Positions 8,440-16,207 of a stretch of DNA of 64,000 bases are shown here, piece by piece (the first letter of the stretch is position 1; each line of letters opens with the position of its first letter). Location of the stretch: assembly GCA_027682205.1 (NCBI GenBank), contig JAQDAD010000005.1, positions 31,625 to 95,624 of the forward strand, read 5' to 3'. Position numbers and translations under genes: made by a program. The stretch is from Streptococcaceae bacterium AF54-32pH5A (GTDB lineage Bacteria > Bacillota > Bacilli > Lactobacillales > Streptococcaceae). Under the pieces are notes generated by a model. It made no database searches. It saw only the letters and a list, made by a program, of their open reading frames with translations, and was not told where the DNA came from.

Positions 8440-9552
8440 TTAATCGACATAATCTAGTAAATAAGCATAGCCTTTTTCTGCCATTTGATCTTTGGGAATA
8501 AAGCGGATAGAAAGACTATTGATACAGTAGCGTAAGCCCCCCTTGTCCTGTGGTCCATCCGTAAAGACATGACCAAGGTGAGAATCTCCAACTCGGCTTC
8601 TTACTTCCATGCGTGTCATATTGTAAGACTTATCTTCTTTGTAGGTGGCAACATCTGGGCTGATTGGCTGGGTAAAACTAGGCCAGCCACAACCAGACTC
8701 AAACTTGTCCTTTGATGAAAAGAGGGGTTCGCCAGTTGCCACATCCACATAGATACCAGATTCAAATTTATCCCAGTAGCGGTTTGAAAAAGCTCGTTCT
8801 GTTTGATTTTTCTGAGTAACTGCATACTCTTCAGCTGACAAGGTCTTTTTCAATTCTTCATCACTTGGTTTTGGATATTTGCTGGCATCAATGACGGGAT
8901 AGGCCGCCTGATTAACATTGATATGGCAGTAGCCATTTGGATTTTTCTTGAGATAGTCTTGGTGGTAATCCTCCGCCACCACAAAATTCTTCAAGGCTTC
9001 CTTTTCAACTGCTATAGGTTGGTCGTATTTCTTAGCCACCTCATCAAAGACTTGGTTGATTACCTCCAAATCCTTGTCATCTGTGTAATATACACCCGTG
9101 CGGTACTGGGTCCCCACATCATTTCCTTGTTTATTTTTGCTGGTTGGATTGATAATGCGGAAGTAATGAAGCAGGATTTCCTTGAGGGAAATTTTGTTAG
9201 CATCATAGGTGACATGGACGGTTTCCGCATGACCTGTTTGGTTGATCAATTCGTACTTGGTTGTTTCCCCTCTACCATTTGCATAACCTGAAACGGCATC
9301 TGTCACTCCGGGAACGCGGGAGAAGTATTCCTCCACTCCCCAGAAACATCCCCCAGCTAGATAAATTTCGTGCAAGTCTGCGTCTTTGCTAATTTCTGTT
9401 TTTTTCACTGTTTTTCCTCCTTGGCTAACTGACGCTTTCTCAATTTGCGACGTATCTGTCTGCCCTGTATTTCGCATCAATAGAAAATAGAGACCTGCTA
9501 TGGCTAGGAAAAAGATTCCTGCCAAGACAAACAATTTTAATTTATCATTCAT
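8440..9552 (-). CDS. msrAB2: Membrane-anchored methionine sulfoxide reductase MsrA-MsrB
   Basis: Repairs oxidised methionine in surface proteins. Residues 8-25 form an uncleaved membrane anchor; the MsrA domain has its catalytic Cys at 69 in GGCFWG, and the MsrB domain carries ESGCGWPSF and the catalytic Cys near 343 in RYCINS. Fused A and B domains (370 residues) reduce both S- and R-sulfoxides. The gene follows the thioredoxin lipoprotein and CcdA genes on the same strand with short gaps, forming an electron-supply and repair unit that matches the pneumococcal SpMsrAB2-Etrx1-CcdA1 system. Activity fits an organism producing peroxide through SpxB and LctO, also in this window. Confidence 0.94.
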   Translation of the reverse strand: MNDKLKLFVLAGIFFLAIAGLYFLLMRNTGQTDTSQIEKASVSQGGKTVKKTEISKDADLHEIYLAGGCFWGVEEYFSRVPGVTDAVSGYANGRGETTKYELINQTGHAETVHVTYDANKISLKEILLHYFRIINPTSKNKQGNDVGTQYRTGVYYTDDKDLEVINQVFDEVAKKYDQPIAVEKEALKNFVVAEDYHQDYLKKNPNGYCHINVNQAAYPVIDASKYPKPSDEELKKTLSAEEYAVTQKNQTERAFSNRYWDKFESGIYVDVATGEPLFSSKDKFESGCGWPSFTQPISPDVATYKEDKSYNMTRMEVRSRVGDSHLGHVFTDGPQDKGGLRYCINSLSIRFIPKDQMAEKGYAYLLDYVD

Positions 9553-9561
9553 GATCTTTCC

Positions 9562-10125
9562 CTACCCCATTTCTTTCAATGTTTTTAAAATCATATCCTT
9601 ATCCATAAACCCTGGTTGCGTTTTGACCAGCTTGCCTTCCTTGTCTATAAAAGCCTGAGTTGGGTAAGAACGGACACCATAACTTTCCAAAAGTTTGCCT
9701 GACGGGTCAATTAGAACTGGGAAATTTTTATAATCCAAGCCCTTGTACCAATTCTTAAAGGCCGACTCTGCTTGTTCACCCTTGTGTCCAGGAGACACTA
9801 CTGTCAAGACCACATAGTCATCACCAGCTTCTTTAGCGATTTCATCCGTATCAGGAAGGCTGGCTAGACAGATGGAACACCAAGACGCCCAGAATTTGAG
9901 ATAGACTTTCTTGCCCTTGTAATCAGACAAGCGATAGGCCTTGCCATCTACTCCCATCAATTCAAAATCAGCGACTGCTTGACCCTTGGTGGCAGTTTGC
10001 GAACTGACTTGTTCTGTTTTGGTTTGCTCCTTCATAGTAGATTCGTCTGACATGTTTTTAGCCGAACAGGCTGCCAAGCAACAGATTGAGCCTACTCCAA
10101 GGAGACATGTTTGCCATTTTTTCAT
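9562..10125 (-). CDS. etrx1: Thioredoxin-like lipoprotein feeding MsrAB
   Basis: A 187-residue extracytoplasmic thioredoxin. The start at 10125 (MKKWQT) has GAGG eight bases upstream; the longer frame from 10146 would add seven residues and overlap ccdA further. A lipoprotein signal peptide ends in LAAC, so the mature protein is anchored by lipid on the outer face of the membrane. The active site is WASWCSIC in a TlpA/ResA-like fold. It lies between ccdA and msrAB and should receive electrons from CcdA and pass them to MsrAB. Symbol follows the pneumococcal orthologue. Confidence 0.9.
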   Translation of the reverse strand: MKKWQTCLLGVGSICCLAACSAKNMSDESTMKEQTKTEQVSSQTATKGQAVADFELMGVDGKAYRLSDYKGKKVYLKFWASWCSICLASLPDTDEIAKEAGDDYVVLTVVSPGHKGEQAESAFKNWYKGLDYKNFPVLIDPSGKLLESYGVRSYPTQAFIDKEGKLVKTQPGFMDKDMILKTLKEMG

Positions 10126-10138
10126 TTCTTCTTCCTCT

Positions 10139-10849
10139 CTATTCAAATAATCTTGTCAAAATAGACGCATTTCCCAAAAGCACCAAGATTCCCATTACGA
10201 TAATGAGGAAACCACCCACTTTTTTGAGGGTTTCGAGGTAAGGATGGAGTTTTCGGAAATGTTTCAAAACATAGCTGGAGGCTAGAGCTAGAACCAAAAA
10301 TGGTAGCGCCAAACCCAGCGTATAGATCAACATGAGCCCAGCTCCCTGCCAAGCACCTGAGCCTCCTGAAGCCGCCAAGGCCAAAACAGAGCCAAGAACC
10401 GGCCCCACACAAGGCGTCCAAGCAAAACTAAAGGTTAACCCCAGTAAAAATGCCTGACTATAGCCATTACCCTTTTGTCCCTGTCTCTTTAATTGTAGCC
10501 TTCTTTCCTTATAAAGTCCCTGCAAATGTAAGACTTCCATCTGGTGCAAACCCAAGAGAATGATAACCGCACCTGTCACATACTGAAACCAAGAGGCATA
10601 CAAAAGGTTCCCTAAAAAACCAGCTCCATAACCCAGTAAGATAAAGATAAAGGAAATTCCCACTATAAAAGCCAGAGTTCTCAATAAACTAACAACTGAT
10701 ATTGAAAATTTGCCGCTAGAACCCCGAGCACCCTCTTTGTCATCCAACAAAACTCCTGCATAGACCGGTAACAAAGGTAAAATACAAGGAGAAAAGAAGG
10801 AAAGAATCCCAGCAAGAAAAACACTGATAAAAAAGAATACATTGTCCAT
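10139..10849 (-). CDS. ccdA: CcdA-type thiol-disulfide membrane reductase
   Basis: A 236-residue polytopic protein of the CcdA/DsbD family with about six transmembrane segments. The two redox cysteines are in FFSPCILPLLPVY (about residue 22) and SFAWTPCVGPVLG. It carries electrons from cytosolic thioredoxin to the extracellular thioredoxin encoded next. GGAGG lies seven bases before the ATG and the gene begins the ccdA-thioredoxin-msrAB operon. No upstream promoter of high quality is seen in the 120 bases before the IS remnant. Confidence 0.93.
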   Translation of the reverse strand: MDNVFFFISVFLAGILSFFSPCILPLLPVYAGVLLDDKEGARGSSGKFSISVVSLLRTLAFIVGISFIFILLGYGAGFLGNLLYASWFQYVTGAVIILLGLHQMEVLHLQGLYKERRLQLKRQGQKGNGYSQAFLLGLTFSFAWTPCVGPVLGSVLALAASGGSGAWQGAGLMLIYTLGLALPFLVLALASSYVLKHFRKLHPYLETLKKVGGFLIIVMGILVLLGNASILTRLFE

Positions 10850-11001
10850 TGCCTTCCTCCATTCTTTGATTTGATAGGACTATTATAGTCCCAAAACTCC
10901 AGAAAAAAAAAGGGACAATGATAGGGAAAAATAGGAATTTAATCAGCTTATTTAGAAATCTTGCACAAAAAAGAGTCTGAGACAAAATAGTTCTCAGTCG
11001 C

Positions 11002-11042
11002 AAAAAAGCTAGAGATTCCCAATTATGGAACTCTAGCTTTTT
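11002..11042 (-). terminator. Hairpin terminator inside the left IS end
   Basis: Long near-perfect inverted repeat AAAAAGCTAGAG.TTCC with AATT centre, A-rich on one side and T-rich on the other, so it can stop transcription in both directions. It lies directly after the transposase stop codon. Confidence 0.75.
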
Positions 11043-11997
11043 AATTTTGAGTCGTTCTCTTATTGTATTTTAGGAGGTTATTGGCCATAAGTACCAATCC
11101 CATGTCAATTCTCACTTGACGCTTACCTCTCAGATTACATCTCTTATAACCCAAACAAGCCTTTATCTGCCCAAAAACAGGTTCCACATCAACCTTACGT
11201 TGAGCGAAAATCTGTCTACCTTCGGGAGATAAAAGCGCCTGATATTCTTTCGTTTTTAAACACTGATAGCTCTCATATTTTTAGCGCGTACTGAAAAATC
11301 ATCCTTAACTTTACGCAGGACTTTCTTGAGTTTCCGACGTTGAGTTTTACGTTCATCCTTTCCTTTAACGGGTGTCTCCTCAATGTCTTGGTTCAGTTTT
11401 GCCAATTCTTCTTCAAGGACTTGAGCGAATTCAATCAACTGCTCTGAAGAAATCGGCTCTTCTTCATCTAGCCTAATGGCTTGATGGATAAGGGGGGTGA
11501 TTTCTTCTTGGAAATAGACCTGTATCTGTTCTTGAAGTTTGACGGAAAACTTGTCCCTTGCCTTTTTCCATACGAAACTATACTTATTGGCATTGGCTTC
11601 AATCTTAGTCCCATCAATAAACAAACAATATAAGGTCACTAACTCTTCCATTTTTAAACGAAGATTGAGGTCGATGAAAAGATTACGAAGGAGGTCTTCC
11701 ATCCCTTCAGCGACACGAAAACGATTGATGGTGCGATAGCTGACAACCAACTGTCCTGCTAGGTACTGCATATCGATATTTTTAATCATCATTTTTTCAA
11801 TTTTTCGACCATAGAAAATCCCTTGTGAATAGGCAAATAGCAGAGCGGCTAAAAGCATTTTAGGGTGATAAGACGGGCGACCAAAGTCATGATAGAAAGC
11901 ATGGAAGTGACGCTCCTCCAAGGCATTGACCACTTTTTCAAATGCAAGCAAGTTCTAGTGGTAAAGTTGTTTGATTTGTGTTAGAGTGAATATAAAT
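11041..11997 (-). pseudogene. IS1182-family transposase, inactivated
   Basis: The longest open piece (11256-11951, 231 residues) holds the N-terminal DUF772-like domain (GRPSYHPKMLLAALLFAYSQ). Upstream in the same frame TLTQIKQLYH is followed by a TAG stop before NLLAFEKV. At the 3' end the frame shifts by one base after SVRA, resumes as KYESYQ and jumps straight to the C-terminal segment KEYQALLSPEGRQIFA...KVDVEPVFGQIK, ending with a stop at 11041-11043. Most of the catalytic region between these points is deleted. So there are at least three lesions: nonsense, frameshift and internal deletion. Confidence 0.88.
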
Positions 11998-12060
11998 GAG
12001 ATAGCCTTTCTAAATGGTTTATTGTGCAATTCTATTTTACCAAGACTATCGCAACCATGC

Positions 12061-12092
12061 AAAAAAGCAACGGCAAATCCGTTGCTTTTTTT
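12061..12092 (-). terminator. Terminator downstream of the MerR gene, inside the IS right end
   Basis: Perfect stem AAAAAAGCAACGG/CCGTTGCTTTTTT with a five-base loop. On the minus strand it is followed by a T run, so it can end the merR transcript. Confidence 0.85.
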
Positions 12093-12122
12093 GGAGATAA
12101 GAGACTATTGTCCCAGACTCAT

Positions 12123-12863
12123 TTATTCTGCATTTGTCTGAACGTAAGCTGCAATGGCATCTGATGTGTACTGGGCTGTTCCAGGTCCAAATTTATCAAT
12201 GTTTTCCTTGAACTCTGGGTTATAGACGTATCCTTTACCGATATGTCCGAAGACTTCAATAGAGCAGTCAAATCCATAAGTACGAATGGCTTGCAAGAGA
12301 TTGGCTGCTTGTTCTTGGTTTTCAGTTGCTGTTGCAGGTAAACCAGCTTGAAGATTTTGCGCCAAAGTTTGAAAGACTTGGTTAAAGGCGGCCGTAGACT
12401 CATCTTCGCGACCTTTTTGACGTTCGAGGGCTTGATCCATGACTTCTTGTCCATACTCCTCTACCGCTTCTTGGTGGTATTTTTGGTTGTCTTGATAGCT
12501 AAATCCAGTGAATTTTTCCTCAATGGTCATTTTTCTTTCTCCTTTTTGTTCTTGAATGGTTTTTTGCAAGGTGGAAATCAAGGTATCCAGATGTTGCCTT
12601 TCTCGAGTTAGATATTCCAACTGCCTAGTCAAATGGGGCAATAAATTTGTCCTTTCTTCCTTTAACAGCTCTGCTATTTTTTCTAAAGAAAAGCCTAGAT
12701 ATTTGTAGTATAGAATGACCTGAAGGCGTTCTAAATCCTCTTGACTGTATGTTCGATAGCCGTTTTCCGACTTTAAGGGGACCAAGAGTCCTATCTTGTC
12801 ATAGTGGTGCAGGGTCTTGACAGAGACACCTGAAAGCTGCGCAGCTTCTTTGATATGGTACAT
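12123..12863 (-). CDS. MerR-family regulator with TipAS ligand-binding domain
   Basis: 246 residues. The N-terminal MerR winged helix (YHIKEAAQLSGVSVKTLHHYDKIGLL) is followed by a coiled-coil dimer helix to about residue 110 and a C-terminal TipAS domain (about 125-240), the fold that binds thiopeptides and other ligands in TipA. GGAGG lies six to seven bases before the ATG. The gene is preceded by a 19-bp-spacer promoter typical of MerR autoregulation. Ligand and targets besides itself are unknown; the divergent NSS transporter is a possible one but nothing in the sequence shows it. Confidence 0.92.
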   Translation of the reverse strand: MYHIKEAAQLSGVSVKTLHHYDKIGLLVPLKSENGYRTYSQEDLERLQVILYYKYLGFSLEKIAELLKEERTNLLPHLTRQLEYLTRERQHLDTLISTLQKTIQEQKGERKMTIEEKFTGFSYQDNQKYHQEAVEEYGQEVMDQALERQKGREDESTAAFNQVFQTLAQNLQAGLPATATENQEQAANLLQAIRTYGFDCSIEVFGHIGKGYVYNPEFKENIDKFGPGTAQYTSDAIAAYVQTNAE

Positions 12864-12883
12864 GATTTCCTCCTTACAATGAT

Positions 12884-12914
12884 AGTATAACCCCTCCCCT
12901 TAGGTCAGAGTCAA
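12884..12914 (-). promoter_or_regulatory. MerR-type promoter with 19-bp spacer
   Basis: Minus-strand TTGACT and TATACT separated by 19 bases; the overlong spacer contains an imperfect dyad around CTAAGGGGAGGGG. This geometry is the hallmark of promoters that MerR-family activators untwist, so autoregulation by the adjacent gene is likely. Confidence 0.8.
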
Positions 12915-12975
12915 GTATTTTTGCGAAAATTTTTTAACTTTTTGATAAAACTGTGAAAACTTGAAAATGGTTTTC

Positions 12976-13004
12976 TTGACAGACATCAGAAAACATGATA
13001 GGAT
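12976..13004 (+). promoter_or_regulatory. Promoter of the NSS transporter gene
   Basis: TTGACA, 17 bases, TAGGAT with an upstream TGA (extended -10). Transcription should begin near 13011, giving a leader of about 104 bases. Confidence 0.78.
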
Positions 13005-13010
13005 AGTCAA

Positions 13011-13114
13011 GTCTATCAATCAAACAGAAGGCTCATAAAGAGCCATTGAGAGAAGGCTATTTGACAACTCAAGTAGCCTTTTCTTATTTTAAAAAACAAA
13101 ATTGGAGTTTAACT
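13011..13114 (+). promoter_or_regulatory. Structured 5' leader of the NSS transporter mRNA
   Basis: The leader contains a hairpin GGCTC-ATAAA-GAGCC at 13030-13044 and a second, AAGGCTA...TAGCCTT with inner TGA/TCA pairs, at about 13053-13080 followed by TTCTTATTTT. The second resembles an intrinsic terminator, so attenuation is possible. I do not recognise a known riboswitch or T-box in it. Confidence 0.5.
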
Positions 13115-14455
13115 ATGTCAGAAAAATCGCAATGGGGCTCGAAACTTGGCTTTATCCTAGCATCTGCTGGTTCAGCCATCGGGCTTGGTGCCGTTTGGAA
13201 GTTTCCCTACATGACTGCTGCCAACGGTGGAGGAGGCTTTTTACTAGTCTTTCTCATTTCTACCATTTTAATCGGTTTTCCTCTCCTGCTTGCTGAGTTT
13301 GCCCTTGGCCGTAGCGCTGGTGTTTCGGCTATCAAAACCTTTGGAAAACTTGGCAACAATAGCAAGTATAATTTTATCGGTTGGATTGGTGCCTTTGCCC
13401 TCTTTATCCTCTTATCTTTCTACAGTGTTATCGGAGGATGGATTTTAGTCTATCTAGGCATTGAGTTTGGGAAATTGTTCCAGCTTGGTGGAACGGGTGA
13501 TTATGCTCAGTTATTTACATCGATCATTTCAAATCCAGCCATTGCTCTAGGGGCTCAAGCTGCCTTTATCTTGTTGAATATCTTTATTGTATCACGTGGA
13601 GTACAAAAAGGGATTGAAAGAGCCTCAAAGGTTATGATGCCCCTGCTATTTATCATTTTTGTCATTATTATTGGACGCTCTCTCAGTTTGCCAAATGCCA
13701 TGGAAGGCGTTCTTTACTTCCTCAAACCAGACTTTTCAAAACTGACCAGTGCTGGTCTCCTCTATGCTCTAGGCCAATCTTTCTTTGCCCTTTCTCTAGG
13801 GGTGACAGCCATGCTGACCTATGCTTCTTACTTGGACAAGAAAACCAATCTGGTCCAGTCAGGAATCTCCATTGTAGCCATGAATATCTCGGTATCCATC
13901 ATGGCAGGTCTAGCCATTTTCCCAGCCATGTCAGCCTTCAACATCCAGTCTGAAGGGGGACCAAGTCTCCTCTTTATCGTCTTGCCTCAACTCTTTGACA
14001 AGATGCCCTTTGGAACCATTTTCTACATCCTTTTCCTCTTGCTCTTCCTCTTTGCGACAGTCACTTCTTCAGTCGTCATGCTGGAAATCAATGTGGGCAA
14101 TATCACCAACCAGGACAACAGCAAGCGGGCTAATTGGAGTGCCATTTTAGGAATTTTGACCTTTATTTTTGGAATTCCTTCAGCCCTATCTTACGGTGTT
14201 ATGGCGGATATTCATATTTTGGGAAAGACCTTCTTTGACGCTATGGACTTCTTGGTTTCCAATCTCCTCATGCCATTTGGAGCTCTCTGCCTTTCACTCT
14301 TTACAGGCTATATCTTTAAGAAAGCACTTGCCATGGAGGAACTCCATCTTGATGAAAGAACATGGAAACAGGGACTTTTCCAAGTCTGGCTCTTCCTTCT
14401 TCGTTTCGTCATTCCAATTATCATCATCGTGGTCTTTATCGCCCAATTTATGTAA
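13115..14455 (+). CDS. Neurotransmitter:sodium symporter (NSS) family transporter
   Basis: A 446-residue integral membrane protein with about 11-12 transmembrane segments that imports a small solute, most likely an amino acid, with sodium. The signature is KFPYMTAANGGGGFLLVF near residues 29-46, with the unwound TM1 motif ASAGSAIGLGAVWKFPY before it. Start at 13115 (MSEKSQW) is chosen since GGAG lies seven bases upstream; a TTG further upstream would place translation through the leader hairpin. It is monocistronic, with its own promoter and terminator. Substrate cannot be predicted from sequence alone. Confidence 0.92.
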   Translation: MSEKSQWGSKLGFILASAGSAIGLGAVWKFPYMTAANGGGGFLLVFLISTILIGFPLLLAEFALGRSAGVSAIKTFGKLGNNSKYNFIGWIGAFALFILLSFYSVIGGWILVYLGIEFGKLFQLGGTGDYAQLFTSIISNPAIALGAQAAFILLNIFIVSRGVQKGIERASKVMMPLLFIIFVIIIGRSLSLPNAMEGVLYFLKPDFSKLTSAGLLYALGQSFFALSLGVTAMLTYASYLDKKTNLVQSGISIVAMNISVSIMAGLAIFPAMSAFNIQSEGGPSLLFIVLPQLFDKMPFGTIFYILFLLLFLFATVTSSVVMLEINVGNITNQDNSKRANWSAILGILTFIFGIPSALSYGVMADIHILGKTFFDAMDFLVSNLLMPFGALCLSLFTGYIFKKALAMEELHLDERTWKQGLFQVWLFLLRFVIPIIIIVVFIAQFM

Positions 14456-14497
14456 TCAAAAAGGACTTGAGTAGTGAACTCAGGCCCTTTCTGTTTT
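14456..14497 (+). terminator. Terminator of the NSS transporter gene
   Basis: Imperfect stem AAAGG.CTTGAGT/AACTCAGGCC.TTT followed by CTGTTTTA immediately after the stop codon. It also overlaps the end of the convergent manA. Confidence 0.7.
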
Positions 14498-15440
14498 ATG
14501 GATGACTAACAATCAATTCCAAACCTTTCCCTTCCAAGGTCCACGCTTCAACATCACTTGGTAGGATAAAGTGGCTACCTTTTTGGATTGGATAGTTTTT
14601 TCCGTCAACAGTTAGCTGACCTTGACCAGCCAAGACACTCAATAAGCTGTAGTCAGCTGTCTTTTCAAAATCAACTTTTCCAGTGATTTCCCACTTGTAA
14701 ACGGCGAAGAAATCATTGGATACAAGGAGAGTTGAAAGAAGGTCATCAGCCTTGATAGTCACCGGACGGCTATTTGCTGGTTCACCAATGTTCAAGACAT
14801 CAATGGATTTTTCAAGGTGAAGCTCACGCAAGTTGCCCTTGTCATCCTTACGGTCAAAGTCATAGACACGATAGGTGGTATCGCTAGACTGTTGCGTTTC
14901 AAGGATTAAGATACCTGCACCGATAGCGTGCATGGTTCCGCTTGGTACATAGAAGAAATCTCCAGCCTTAACAGGGACTTTTGTTAATAGACCATCCCAG
15001 TCTTTAGCTTCGATTTGCTGGCGGAGTTCTTCTTTTGATTTGGCATTGTGACCATAGATAATCTCTGAACCTTCATCCGCTGCAATGATATACCAGCACT
15101 CTGTTTTTCCAAGTTCGCCTTCATGCTCGAGTCCGTAAACATCGTCTGGATGAACTTGGACACTGAGCCAGTCGTTGGCATCGAGAATTTTAGTCAAAAG
15201 TGGAAATACAGGTTCTGGACGATTGCCAAACAACTCACGGTGTTCCGCATACAAAGTAGCAAGGTCTGTTCCCTCGTAGCGACCATTGGCGACTTTAGAA
15301 ACACCATTTGGATGAGCTGAGATGGCCCAGTATTCCCCGATTTTTTCACTTGGAATGTCGTAACCAAACTCATCACGTAGCTTAGTCCCACCCCAGATTT
15401 TTTCTTGCATAACTGATTGTAAAAATAATGGTTCTGACAT
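14496..15440 (-). CDS. manA: Mannose-6-phosphate isomerase, class I
   Basis: Interconverts mannose-6-phosphate and fructose-6-phosphate. The 314-residue protein is a short Firmicutes-type PMI with a cupin fold; the zinc-binding motif VQVHPDD lies near residue 95 and the second His is in VPSGTMHAIGAG near residue 170. AGGAG precedes the ATG at eight to nine bases, and the gene has its own extended -10 promoter. It converges on the NSS transporter. Confidence 0.95.
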   Translation of the reverse strand: MSEPLFLQSVMQEKIWGGTKLRDEFGYDIPSEKIGEYWAISAHPNGVSKVANGRYEGTDLATLYAEHRELFGNRPEPVFPLLTKILDANDWLSVQVHPDDVYGLEHEGELGKTECWYIIAADEGSEIIYGHNAKSKEELRQQIEAKDWDGLLTKVPVKAGDFFYVPSGTMHAIGAGILILETQQSSDTTYRVYDFDRKDDKGNLRELHLEKSIDVLNIGEPANSRPVTIKADDLLSTLLVSNDFFAVYKWEITGKVDFEKTADYSLLSVLAGQGQLTVDGKNYPIQKGSHFILPSDVEAWTLEGKGLELIVSHP

Positions 15441-15470
15441 GTCGATCTCCTGTCTGATTTTTCTCCCCTC

Positions 15471-15479
15471 ATTATAGCA
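15471..15479 (-). promoter_or_regulatory. Extended -10 promoter of manA
   Basis: Minus-strand TGC TATAAT, with a poor -35 (TTCAAT) 17 bases further up. Confidence 0.7.
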
Positions 15480-15603
15480 AAAAGCTTGATCTAATTGAAC
15501 TCTTTTTCACATCTTATAAAGTAGGGAGAAGATTTTATAAAAATAGTGAAGAAATCCCTTCTTATGCTATAATTTTTGCTGGCTATCAAACTCTACTATG
15601 CCC

Positions 15604-15951
15604 TTATTTCATCCTATAAAAATCAATCACTAGACCAGCAGGCCCTCTAACTAATAAGGACTCTGTTCCCCAATCGGTTTCAGAAGGACCGTGTAAAATC
15701 TCAGTGCCAATCTCTTTTAACCGTTGGTAGTTCTGCTCTACATCCTCAACCTCAATGTGAAGAATGATTCCTGACTGAAAATTGTTCAAAGGAATCAGGT
15801 GATTTTGTGATAACATCAGACAGTGACTGCCAATCGTAAACTGAGCAAAAGCATCATCAACATAATCGGACCTTTTATCCAAAAGCCGCTCCAAGTCAGC
15901 ACAGACTTGGGGAACATCTGAAACAATAATATCCAATTGATTTAAATTCAT
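15604..15951 (-). CDS. VOC-superfamily (glyoxalase/bleomycin-resistance-like) protein
   Basis: A small 115-residue cytosolic protein with the two beta-alpha-beta-beta-beta modules of the VOC fold; the closing segment SLLVRGPAGLVIDFY is typical. The metal-binding residues expected of true glyoxalase I are not all evident, so the reaction is unknown. GGAGG lies seven bases before the ATG, and a terminator-like hairpin sits immediately upstream of that ribosome site, so expression may depend on read-through from spxB or on an unseen promoter. Confidence 0.85.
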   Translation of the reverse strand: MNLNQLDIIVSDVPQVCADLERLLDKRSDYVDDAFAQFTIGSHCLMLSQNHLIPLNNFQSGIILHIEVEDVEQNYQRLKEIGTEILHGPSETDWGTESLLVRGPAGLVIDFYRMK

Positions 15952-15964
15952 TTGTTATCCTCCA

Positions 15965-15992
15965 CAAAAAGACCGGATTGCTCCGATCTTTT
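15965..15992 (-). terminator. Terminator between spxB region and the VOC gene
   Basis: Minus-strand stem AAAAGATCGGA/TCCGGTCTTTT with a four-base loop (one G-U pair) followed by TTTTT. It precedes the VOC ribosome site by only a few bases. Confidence 0.7.
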
Positions 15993-16207
15993 CAAGTTCC
16001 GCTCTATGAAAATCAAAGAATAAACAAGGCGGAACCAAGTTTGATGGCAAACCTTTGCTCATCAAACTACGAAAAATCCTTTGGGACTTTTTCTAGGCTC
16101 CGCACTAGATTCCATCATTGAAAATTAAGGTTTCAATGATGGAATCGTCGGAAGTAAAGCTCAGAATAAAGTCTACAAGCTTTACATTTGATTTTCGACG
16201 AGAAGAA
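15993..16207 (-). other. Structured non-coding stretch downstream of spxB
   Basis: No gene is seen. Three dyads occur: ATTCCATCATTGAAA/TTTCAATGATGGAAT (perfect 15-bp arms, 16109-16145), CTAG.CTCCGCACTAG near 16093-16110, and AGTTTGATG/CATCAAACT near 16040-16070. A segment near 16005-16025 resembles the boxC end of pneumococcal BOX elements (ATGAAAATCAAAGA..AAAC), but the rest does not match a BOX. It could be a degenerate mobile repeat, a 3' untranslated region, or a small RNA. Confidence 0.5.

Larger units (their letters stand above)
10973..12120. mobile_element. Remnant IS element of the IS1182 type with both terminal repeats
   Basis: Bounded by near-perfect 13-bp inverted repeats, GAGTCTGAGACAA at 10973-10985 and the complement of GAGTCTGGGACAA at 12108-12120. 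Between them lies one minus-strand transposase reading frame with several lesions, and hairpins just inside each end. The right end stops three bases before the stop codon of the MerR gene. The element cannot make an active transposase. Confidence 0.85.

Noticed and set aside
12119..12454. Second minus-strand frame overlapping the MerR gene
   Set aside because: Out-of-frame shadow of the TipAS domain; the composition is Lys/Ser-rich without domain features.
15993..16110. Complete BOX element
   Set aside because: Only the boxC-like end can be matched; boxA and boxB parts are absent, so it is listed as unresolved.
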